Position numbers and translations under genes: made by a program. From DASXHD01 sp038239005 (GTDB taxonomy: Bacteria; Myxococcota_A; Polyangia; Polyangiales; Polyangiaceae), in the NCBI GenBank assembly GCA_038239005.1, contig JBBSFE010000008.1, positions 1 through 64,000 on the forward strand: a DNA stretch of 64,000 nucleotides. Direction: 5' to 3'. This document shows, piece after piece, positions 1 through 7,226 of this stretch. How positions within the stretch are numbered: position 1 is the first letter of the stretch; each line of letters begins with the position of its first letter. The notes under the pieces are model-generated. The model ran no database searches. It saw only the letters and a program-made list of their open reading frames with translations, and had not been told where the DNA came from.

Positions 1-54
1 GCAACGGCATACAACCTGATTCGAATCGCAAATCTTCTCGCCCAACCGGCGTGA
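1..54 (+). mobile_element. 3' end of a transposase gene, cut by the window edge
   Basis: Reading frame 1 gives 17 residues ending in a TGA stop (ATAYNLIRIANLLAQPA). A tail of this kind, AYNLxRxxxLL, is typical of the C-terminus of IS4/IS5-group DDE transposases that sit at the end of an insertion sequence. Only the tail is inside the window, so the catalytic triad cannot be seen and the family is a guess. The element's terminal repeat should lie in roughly the next 30-50 bases, but the other end is not available to confirm it. Its position right beside broken RHS and KptA sequence fits a rearranged, mobile-element-associated site. Confidence 0.5.
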
Positions 55-101
55 CGATGACGATCGAGGCGACGCTGCTGTCGGCGACAGCGAAACGGAG
101 A

Positions 102-752
102 TCACGCCGCGTCGCTCAAATGGCCGTTTTGCATCAGCCTGTTAACGGTGAACGTGTCGGGGCCGCTCGCATTGACGCTCTCTTTGAGGATTCGCTGATT
201 CTGATGATACTTGAATGACAAATCGACCGCAGGCTGGTCCGCGGGAACCTGCGGATACGGCGGGTCCGTCGTAGGCAGCGTGACGTAGTCCCAACGTCGC
301 GCGCGCGCCAGCTGCCCAACTTCATCCCAATCGTAGACGAATCGCTGTACGCATTTCGCAATTGGGCCGAGGCAAGCACCGTCGCGCTTGACGACGAGAT
401 TGACGAGATTTCCCGTAGCGTCGTACTGCGCCGCAAGGGTGCCGTTCGGATGCGTCGCTCCCGTGAGCTGGTGGGGTGCGTCGAGCGAGTATGTTGGAGT
501 GCCCAGGGACCTATCGAAAAAGGCGTTGGTGGTGTCCGTCTGCGTAATGTTGTGGCGCCAATCATACGCATAAGTCTGTTGGGCTACGCGACTTGTCACA
601 TCGAGCATGGGAAGCGCCGAGATCTCCGACGACGTGAGCACGGCGTCGAGCGAGGCCCATCCTTCGTCGTCGAGTTCCAGCTCGTAGAGCCAGGGCTCAT
701 GACGAAGGGCGTGCGAGACGACCTTGCTCAGCTCATCGTTCCGTACCGTCAT
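102..752 (-). pseudogene. Chimeric ORF: KptA-like N-terminus joined in frame to an RHS-repeat fragment
   Basis: The ATG at 750-752 overlaps the stop of the upstream SUKH gene (ATGA). About the first 45 residues match the N-terminal lobe of RNA 2'-phosphotransferase (KptA/Tpt1): LSKVVSHALRHEP, then ELDDEGWASLDAVL. From about residue 50 (near base 600) the product changes abruptly to RHS/YD-repeat sequence (YDATGNLVNLVV, FVYDWDEVGQLARARRW). The rest of the KptA catalytic domain is missing. The RHS part also loses its repeat pattern before the stop. I read this as two gene fragments fused by recombination: a KptA gene that lost its 3' part and an RHS core fragment that lost both ends. The full-length product is unlikely to be an active phosphotransferase. 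It is still open and translationally coupled, so expression is possible. Confidence 0.6.
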
Positions 753-1405
753 TCGAAGATCACCATGTCCTCGACCGCCGCACGGAACCAGTCCCAAAAG
801 GAGTTGAAGCGCTTTCGAAGCTCCGACCCCTCGCTCGCGAAGTCGTGGACGATCACGATCTCCGCCGGCCGTGCCGGATCGATGCATGCCACGTCGTCGT
901 TGTCCTGGCGGTGAGCGAAGGGAACGTACTTGCGGGTGTACCGCTGCCGCATGCCGTGAAGCCTCTTCACCGCTAGGTCCCTGGGCATCACGTGCCAAGG
1001 TGTGAGGTCTACCAGGTTCTGGTTCGCGAGCCTCAAGAGGCCCTCGGGCAGCTTCACCGACACGTCAAGATCGCTCGGCTCGTAGAGCTGCACTCTGCTG
1101 CTCATGGCGTTCCTGTACTCCAGCTCACGACCGCTGAGCCAGATGTTGTCTTCGAGTGTGAGCTCGCGGCCGTTGTCTAGCCACTCCTTGTCAATGCGGG
1201 AAAGTGCGTCGGACTGTGTGAGCCAGATCACTAGTTCACCGGCAGCAAAGCTGCCGACGACGACCTCGCCCCCGCTAATCGCCCTCGCGACTATCGCCAA
1301 TGTAGCCTCCCGCACGGTGTCTGGACTCGAGGTGGGAAGGGCTCGTCGCACCCACTTTTGCACGATCCATAAGCCGACAAGATCCTCCGACGTTTCACGA
1401 ATCAC
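749..1405 (-). CDS. SUKH (SMI1/KNR4) family protein
   Basis: A 218-residue product. Its C-terminal half has the SUKH pattern: a buried YVPFAHRQDNDDVACID strand-loop, then IVIVHDFASEG and a closing FWDWFRAAVEDM helix. SUKH proteins are commonly immunity proteins against nuclease and other polymorphic toxins, and an RHS fragment lies just downstream. No cognate toxin is recognisable here, so the immunity role is inferred. The start is a GTG at 1403-1405; the same frame stays open upstream only to a TGA at 1442-1444, so there is little choice. The stop overlaps the ATG of the KptA-RHS chimera by 4 bases, which implies one transcript. Confidence 0.7.
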   Translation of the reverse strand: MIRETSEDLVGLWIVQKWVRRALPTSSPDTVREATLAIVARAISGGEVVVGSFAAGELVIWLTQSDALSRIDKEWLDNGRELTLEDNIWLSGRELEYRNAMSSRVQLYEPSDLDVSVKLPEGLLRLANQNLVDLTPWHVMPRDLAVKRLHGMRQRYTRKYVPFAHRQDNDDVACIDPARPAEIVIVHDFASEGSELRKRFNSFWDWFRAAVEDMVIFE

Positions 1406-1837
1406 ATCATTGAGAATCGTTTGTAGGACGCCATTTCCACTTCATGGCACGAACTTGAGCTTGTCTATGGCGATGCCAGCAATATTCACGTCAATCGTAG
1501 AACCCGGAATGGCCCGCACCCCGTTCCAGTTGCGAAATTACGCAGTCCAACAAACCCTCCGCCAGGAAGACCTATCGCCCTCCCACCATAAGCCGCGGCT
1601 GAGGGCCAAACCATCCTCTTCACCGCTGTGACACGCGATGAAGAGCGTGGTGAGGCCGCCAATGATTGCCACCCCGCGCATGCTCCGAAGGAGAGCACAA
1701 GCGCACGCTGATGAAAATCGGCGCCGATGAATCTCGTCGGACACACACCTACGCGCACGTACCAGCGGACTCGCGATCTCCGAAGGCGCGGTCGCGTTTC
1801 TGCTCCGCACCATCAATGAGCGGCCTATCGTTGTGCG
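1406..1837. other. 432-bp spacer with decayed coding remnants
   Basis: No intact gene fills this stretch. On the minus strand one frame is open from an ATG at 1681, stops at 1538-1540, reopens for about 31 residues (with the stretch DVNIAGIAIDKLKFVP) up to the TGA at 1442-1444, and then runs into the SUKH gene in the same frame. That looks like the remains of one or two gene ends rather than a regulatory region. The plus-strand promoter of the giant LRR gene should lie in the last hundred bases, but I see no clear -35/-10 pair. Confidence 0.4.
1538..1681 (-). CDS. Short lipoprotein-like ORF, probably a remnant
   Basis: A 47-residue ORF. It begins with a convincing lipoprotein signal (MRGVAIIGGLTTLFIAC: positive start, hydrophobic core, lipobox FIAC), followed by charged residues. 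After residue 25 the sequence becomes rich in Trp and Arg and looks out of frame. I take it as the 5' end of a lost lipoprotein gene. It could be a real small lipoprotein. Confidence 0.25.
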   Translation of the reverse strand: MRGVAIIGGLTTLFIACHSGEEDGLALSRGLWWEGDRSSWRRVCWTA

Positions 1838-4800
1838 ATGGGACGACGACGCGAACCGACCGAAGCCGAGAAAATCGCCGAAGCACGTGCGCTGATCAAA
1901 GACGCCATCGATACGGGGAAAACCGAAATCGATTTGCGGACGCAATCGCCGGAGGTGCTGCGCGAGGCGTGTGAGATCAAGACCCTCACGAAGCTCACGC
2001 TTCGAAACCTCGGGCCGACGATCAAGACGCTCCCGAAGGAGATCGCGAAGCTCGAGCTGCTCGAAGGGATCTACTTCGACTCGAACGAGATCACGTCGCT
2101 GCCGCCCGAGATTGGCGCACTCACGAAGCTGCAGACTTTTTACGGCTACCACAACAAGCTCACAACGCTCCCCGAGGCGTTCGGCAACTTGAAGGAGATT
2201 CGGAAGCTCGTGCTTTGGTCGAACGAGCTCGCGACGCTCCCGAAGAGCTTCGGCAATCTCAAGAAGATGACCGAGTGCGAGCTCAAGTGGAACAAGCTCA
2301 AATCGCTGCCCGACGAGATCGGCGGGCTCGAGAGCGTCGAGGACTTCGACGTGTGCAGCAATCAGCTCAAAGACCTGCCAAGCGATCTCTCGGGCATGAA
2401 GAAGCTCCGGCGAATGCAGCTGAAGGAGAACAAGCTCACGTCGTTCCCGCGCGGACTTTTGACGCTCCCGGCGCTCGTCGAGCTCGACCTCGGCGAAAAC
2501 GGTTTGCGCGAGCTCCCCGACGACATCGCGCAGATCAAAACGCTCCGTGAGATCGACCTCGACGACAACGCGCTCACTTCATTGCCGAAGAAGCTCTTCT
2601 CGCTTCCGCTGACGTCGCTCAAGCTCAAGGCGAACAAACTCAAGGAGCTACCGCCCGAGATCGTCGGCATGCGGTCGCTCATGGAGCTCACCGTGTATGG
2701 CAATCCGATCAAAGGGCTCGACGACGCCACGGCGCGCTTGGAGAGCCGTACGGAAATTCTGGCGGGCCTCGGGCTGCTCAAGCCGAAGACGATCAACGAC
2801 GCGCTACCGGCCGAGCCGGAGCGCGCTGCGATCTTGAAGAACTACGGCGTGCGCCTCGAAAAGTTCGCCCGCGAGGCGAAGCGGCGCGGTGGCGAGAAGC
2901 TCGTGAAGGTGCTCGCGTTTCTTCGCGGCCAAACGAACGACGTGCCGCTGCCCGCTCTCGACGACGAACGAGATCTCGCATCGATCGTCGACGTGCTCGC
3001 GCCGTATGCGGAGTGGTCATTCGTCGACCGGCGCGTGCTCGCGTTCATCACGCAAGACGCATGGCGTTTCAAGCAGCCGGGCCAAGACTATTTCAGCGGC
3101 TTCGACGAGCACGTCTATCGGTGGCTCGAGCCGCAAGTGAAAGAGGGCGACGACCAAGTCTTCGCGAAGGTTGCAGCCGAGCTCGTTGCGCTTGGTGTGG
3201 ACGAAGATTCGATCATCGAAGGCGCGCTTTATCGGATGGAAGGAGGCGTGCTTCGCGAAGATGGGTCGCCGACGTCTTTCGGAAAATATTTGATCGACAT
3301 CGCACCCGCGAAGGAAGCGCTTCTCGTTCGGCAAGACCGAAGCTCGGTGAAGGAAGCCATCATTGGCCTTCTCGTGCGGCACGCGCCGAAGGTCTTCGCA
3401 AAAATCGGGGACAAGCTGCTCGTGATCGCCCCCGACGAGGATGGCGAGATCCACGTTCCGTACGAAGCGCTCGGCCACGCGTGCGCTGTGGACCCGGCGC
3501 GTTACGAAAAGCTTTTGCTCGAAGGGATCGAGAAGACGAACTGCGATCCGTGTCGCGCGGAAGCCGCGCGCGTGCTCGTCATGCGGTATCCGCAGCATCG
3601 CGAGCTCGCGCTCGAAACGACGCGCCGCACGCTTGCGCGCATTTCGGAGCGAAAGAACAAGGAGGAGCGCTTCAGCTTCTACTGGAGCGGCGGCGAACGC
3701 TGGAGCGATGGCGCTGCAAACTACGTCGATTGGGCGCTGAAGACGTTCGGCAAGGACGTTCACGCGAACGTTCACAAGCTCGTGGACGACACCAAAGTGT
3801 TCGATGTCGATATCGCCGAGGTCGTTGCGAAGGCGCTCGGACAATCGTCGGTCGACATGCTGGCTGAAGGCCTCGACATGAATTTCGACGACGACGACAT
3901 CGCGCCGCACTTCCGGCGCATGTTTGCGCTCCTCGCCCCGCTCGATTGGTCGAAGTATTACGACAAGGGCTGGGGGCTCGCGCGGTCGGAGCATCGTCAG
4001 GTGCGCGAGACCGCGTGTCTGGCGCTGAGTCGACTCGACCCGAAGCTCGTCATCGCAAAGACGAAAGAGCTGCTCGATTCGAAGCGCGGCCACGAACGCG
4101 AGGCCGGTGTGTTCTTGCTGACGCTCGTGAAAGACCCGGAGTGCACGAAGCTCCTTCGCGCGCTACTCGACACGGAGACGAGCGACGACGCGCGCGATCT
4201 CGCTGCCGCATCGTTCTTCAAAAACGCAAAATGCGATCGCGCAGAAGCCGACGCACGCATTGCTTCCGCAAAAGGCCGCGGCAAGCTCGACAAGCCCGCT
4301 GCGAAGTGGCTCGACGAAAAGAAGCTTCCCGCGCTCACCTGGACCGGCGGGAAAAAGGTCGATCCGCTCGCATTGCGATTCGTTCTCTATCGGCAAACGC
4401 GCCAAACCGAGATCACGATCGACGCCGAGGCGCGTGGTGTTCTCGCGCTCATGGATCGCAAGAAGGGAACGGACTTTGCGACCAAGCTCCTCGCGCTCGT
4501 CATGAAGAACGGCGGCGTGGCTGCGAAGAATCGGTTTGCGCTCGCGCTCGTCGGCATCTTTGGTGGTGAAGACGTCGTGGAAGCGCTCGAAGAGCTCGCG
4601 ACCGAGCAGCGAAACGAGAACGCCGTACGTACCATCGGCCTCGTTGGCACGATGGAGGCCGCACGCGCGCTCGATCGCGTGATGAAGGTGTTCCGCATCA
4701 AGTACCCGAACGTGCGCGAGGCCGCGCAGGAAGCATTCGATGCGATCGCCGAAGGCCTCGGCAAGACGCCGTTCGAGCTCGCCGACGCGATGATTCCGGA

Positions 4801-5722
4801 TTTCGGATTCGTCAAAGGCCGTGTTGCGATCGCGGGCGTAAAGCCGCCCGTCTACGCGACGCTCGATGCCGATCGCAAAGTCACGCTCGTCGTCGATTCG
4901 GGCAAAGTGCCGAAGCTCACGGGCAAACCGAAGGATGCCGTGAAGGCGCTGAGCGAGCACGTGAAGGAGTGCGCGCGTCAGCTGCAGTCGAGCCTCGAGT
5001 ACTATTTGATCGTTCGACGGCGCTGGGACGTTGCGGCGTTCCAAGGATTTTTCGAGACGAACCCGCTCGCGTTTGCGTTTGCGCGCGGATTCGTTTGGGG
5101 CGGCGTTGGGGGCTCACCTTCGTTTCGCGTGACCGCCGATCGCGAGCACGTCGGCGCTGACGGGAAAATCGTGGCCCTTCCGAAAGGCGCGAGCATTGGG
5201 CTCGTTCATCCGCTCGAGATCGAAGCGGCCGATCGTGCCAAGTGGCTTGCGGCTCTCGCGGGGGCGGGCATCAAGCCTGCGTTCCCCCAGCTGGATCGAC
5301 CGACGTTCTCGCCGCGCGAAGAAGAGCGCAATCGCTCGAAGTGTTTCCGCTTCGAGGACAAAGAAATGTCGGGCCTCACGTTCAAAGGGCGCGCCGAGCG
5401 GCGCGGGTGGCGCCGCGGGTCGGTCGTCGATTCGGGCGGCGTCTCGGCGTATCGCAAAGTCTTTCCGCACGACCAAGTCGAGGTGTTCATCGGAACCGAT
5501 GGGCTCAACGTCCAGAGCTACGAGGACTCGGAGGTCACGCTCAAGGATCTGTTCTTCGTGCGCTCGGGCGCCGTGGTCACGGGCTCGTACACGTACGACG
5601 AACCGCGCGACGAGGACGACGAGCGTTTGATTCGCCTCGGCGAAGTGCCGGCGATTGTCTTCTCCGAGGTGGTCGCCGATTTGACGGCCATCGCAAAGCA
5701 GAAGGAAGAAGAAGAGAGCTGA
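1838..5722 (+). CDS. Giant LRR - HEAT-like - DUF4132 protein
   Basis: A 1294-residue protein with no signal peptide or membrane segment, so probably cytoplasmic. Residues about 50-290 are ten or so bacterial leucine-rich repeats of the LxxLxLxxNxLxxLP type. Residues about 330-970 are helical and acidic/basic, with HEAT-like pairs (for example around REAGVFLLTLVKDPE). The C-terminal ~170 residues resemble the DUF4132/MolR C-terminus: KAFPQLDRP-type entry, an RGWRRGSV segment, SYEDSEVTLKDLFF, and a closing VPAIVFSEVVADL. LRR and HEAT arrays are protein-binding scaffolds, and DUF4132 has no established activity. The combination suggests a scaffold or sensor, but the partner is unknown. The next gene starts 5 bases after the stop. 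Confidence 0.75.
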   Translation: MGRRREPTEAEKIAEARALIKDAIDTGKTEIDLRTQSPEVLREACEIKTLTKLTLRNLGPTIKTLPKEIAKLELLEGIYFDSNEITSLPPEIGALTKLQTFYGYHNKLTTLPEAFGNLKEIRKLVLWSNELATLPKSFGNLKKMTECELKWNKLKSLPDEIGGLESVEDFDVCSNQLKDLPSDLSGMKKLRRMQLKENKLTSFPRGLLTLPALVELDLGENGLRELPDDIAQIKTLREIDLDDNALTSLPKKLFSLPLTSLKLKANKLKELPPEIVGMRSLMELTVYGNPIKGLDDATARLESRTEILAGLGLLKPKTINDALPAEPERAAILKNYGVRLEKFAREAKRRGGEKLVKVLAFLRGQTNDVPLPALDDERDLASIVDVLAPYAEWSFVDRRVLAFITQDAWRFKQPGQDYFSGFDEHVYRWLEPQVKEGDDQVFAKVAAELVALGVDEDSIIEGALYRMEGGVLREDGSPTSFGKYLIDIAPAKEALLVRQDRSSVKEAIIGLLVRHAPKVFAKIGDKLLVIAPDEDGEIHVPYEALGHACAVDPARYEKLLLEGIEKTNCDPCRAEAARVLVMRYPQHRELALETTRRTLARISERKNKEERFSFYWSGGERWSDGAANYVDWALKTFGKDVHANVHKLVDDTKVFDVDIAEVVAKALGQSSVDMLAEGLDMNFDDDDIAPHFRRMFALLAPLDWSKYYDKGWGLARSEHRQVRETACLALSRLDPKLVIAKTKELLDSKRGHEREAGVFLLTLVKDPECTKLLRALLDTETSDDARDLAAASFFKNAKCDRAEADARIASAKGRGKLDKPAAKWLDEKKLPALTWTGGKKVDPLALRFVLYRQTRQTEITIDAEARGVLALMDRKKGTDFATKLLALVMKNGGVAAKNRFALALVGIFGGEDVVEALEELATEQRNENAVRTIGLVGTMEAARALDRVMKVFRIKYPNVREAAQEAFDAIAEGLGKTPFELADAMIPDFGFVKGRVAIAGVKPPVYATLDADRKVTLVVDSGKVPKLTGKPKDAVKALSEHVKECARQLQSSLEYYLIVRRRWDVAAFQGFFETNPLAFAFARGFVWGGVGGSPSFRVTADREHVGADGKIVALPKGASIGLVHPLEIEAADRAKWLAALAGAGIKPAFPQLDRPTFSPREEERNRSKCFRFEDKEMSGLTFKGRAERRGWRRGSVVDSGGVSAYRKVFPHDQVEVFIGTDGLNVQSYEDSEVTLKDLFFVRSGAVVTGSYTYDEPRDEDDERLIRLGEVPAIVFSEVVADLTAIAKQKEEEES

Positions 5723-5727
5723 GCCAC

Positions 5728-6255
5728 ATGCGCGTGACCGAGCGCGATCTCGAAGAGCGTGCCCGCCTCGTCGAAGGCGAGACGCTCGTTCGTGTGCTCT
5801 ACCAGCGCCCGCGCGAGCTCGGCGTCGAGCACGCGGTGGAACGGGCCGTGTATCTCGAGTGCGAATCCGGTTTTCGCGCGGCCATCGGAACGAGCGACGA
5901 GCTCCGCGTTCACCACGGATTCGGTGTGACGGTCGGCGAGCAGCGCGTCATCGATCCGGCGTGGGGTGAGATCGTCGATGTGAGTAGCGACGTCCGGTGG
6001 AAGGGCCGCCTCGGATCGCGCATCGTGCGCGCGATGATTCGATGGGACGACGTCCGCGAGCGCTTGCGAAGCTCGCTCTCCATCGGCGTCTCCATTCACG
6101 CCGACTATCTGCGTCGCCAAGACTTTCCGGCATCGCTCGACCTCGATATCGGAGGGTCCGTGATCTCGTTCATGGCTGCGCGGAGGGCGCGCGATGGCAC
6201 CCTCGCTCTCCTCGAGAGCGCACTGCTAATTTCGTTTGAAACGAATCAATCGTAG
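5728..6255 (+). CDS. Uncharacterised 175-residue protein
   Basis: The ATG at 5728 lies 5 bases past the stop of the LRR giant, so the two are probably co-transcribed. The product has no signal peptide, no membrane segment and no motif I can name. It has a mixed alpha/beta look, with alternating hydrophobic strands (RAVYLECESGFRAAIG, GFGVTVGEQRVID) and a long charged helix (RAMIRWDDVRERLRSSL). The tight spacing suggests it works with the DUF4132 protein. Confidence 0.6.
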   Translation: MRVTERDLEERARLVEGETLVRVLYQRPRELGVEHAVERAVYLECESGFRAAIGTSDELRVHHGFGVTVGEQRVIDPAWGEIVDVSSDVRWKGRLGSRIVRAMIRWDDVRERLRSSLSIGVSIHADYLRRQDFPASLDLDIGGSVISFMAARRARDGTLALLESALLISFETNQS

Positions 6256-6272
6256 CGTGATATGAGGTTCGC

Positions 6273-7184
6273 ATGCGCCTCTGCGCCATCAGCGTAGACC
6301 TCGACGAGATCCCGAATTACTTCGCGATCCACGGGCTCGAGCCGAGCGGGCGCGGGCTCGACGCCGTCTACGACGTGGCCGTCGCGCGGTTGCTCGGTCT
6401 CGCCGATGACGAACGCATTCCGCTCACGCTCTTTGCCATCGGCGCGGATCTCGCACGCGAGCGCAATGCAGCGACGCTCAAAGACGCACGCGCGCGCGGC
6501 CACGAGATCGCCAACCACACGCTCGAGCACAAGTACGATCTCGTGCGCCTCGGCAAAGACGAGATCGCGCGCCAAATCGGCGGAGGTATCGAGGCCATCA
6601 CGAAGGCCACGGGGCAAGCCCCGGTGGGTTTTCGCGCGCCCGGTTACACCATCACCGACGAGGTATTCGAGGTCCTCTCGGACATGGGCGTTCGCTACGA
6701 TTCGTCTGTTTTCCCGTGCCCGGCGTATTGGGCGCTCAAGGCGAGCGCGATTGGATTTTACACGGCGCGCGGTCGCCCGAGTCGCTCGATCGTCGATTCA
6801 CCAAACGTGCTTCGCGCGCCAACGCGTCCGTATTTCGTCGGCCGGCCGTATTACAAACGCGGCACGGGAATGCTCGAGCTGCCCATTCAAGTGACGCCGA
6901 AGCTGCGGCTCCAGTTCATCGGCACGACCATCACGATGGCGGGGCCCACGGGAGCGCGCAAGCTCGCGGAGATGTGTGTCGGCGAGCCGCTCGTGAACCT
7001 CGAGCTTCACGGTATCGACGTGCTCGACGAACGCGATGGCCTCGAAGAGCTCGCGCCGCATCAGCTCGACGTGCGCATCGCGCGTGAACGAAAGCTCGCG
7101 TCGCTCCGCGCAGTCATTTCTACGCTGCGAGACGCGGGTTATTCGTTCACGACGCTCGTTGCAGCCGCTGAACAATTCGTTTGA
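6273..7184 (+). CDS. Polysaccharide deacetylase (NodB homology domain)
   Basis: A 303-residue protein of the carbohydrate esterase 4 type, which removes N- or O-acetyl groups from polysaccharides with a divalent metal. The NodB motifs are in order: the catalytic/metal Asp in AISVDLDEIP (residues 6-15), the metal-binding HTxEH form in EIANHTLEHKY (about residues 86-96), and GFRAPGYTIT (about 126-135). A late LELHGID provides the usual C-terminal motif. There is no signal peptide, so an intracellular role on a lipid-linked sugar is as likely as cell-wall editing. It starts 17 bases after the upstream small gene. Confidence 0.85.
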   Translation: MRLCAISVDLDEIPNYFAIHGLEPSGRGLDAVYDVAVARLLGLADDERIPLTLFAIGADLARERNAATLKDARARGHEIANHTLEHKYDLVRLGKDEIARQIGGGIEAITKATGQAPVGFRAPGYTITDEVFEVLSDMGVRYDSSVFPCPAYWALKASAIGFYTARGRPSRSIVDSPNVLRAPTRPYFVGRPYYKRGTGMLELPIQVTPKLRLQFIGTTITMAGPTGARKLAEMCVGEPLVNLELHGIDVLDERDGLEELAPHQLDVRIARERKLASLRAVISTLRDAGYSFTTLVAAAEQFV

Positions 7185-7226
7185 AACGAAATATTCGCGC
7201 TTCTTGTTCGGTGGGTTGATCCTCTT

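Noticed and set aside
1..1405. Complete RHS toxin-immunity locus
   Set aside because: The RHS part is a fragment with broken ends and no C-terminal toxin; SUKH is upstream rather than downstream of it, so an active locus is not supported.
1538..2152. 204-residue minus-strand ORF overlapping the LRR giant
   Set aside because: Most of it is antisense to the clearly coding LRR gene. Only the last 47 residues, which begin with a lipoprotein signal, were kept as a low-confidence remnant.
3017..4093. Long minus-strand ORF of 358 residues under the LRR giant
   Set aside because: Antisense shadow in high-GC DNA; rich in Arg/His/Glu with no domain, while the plus strand is clearly coding.
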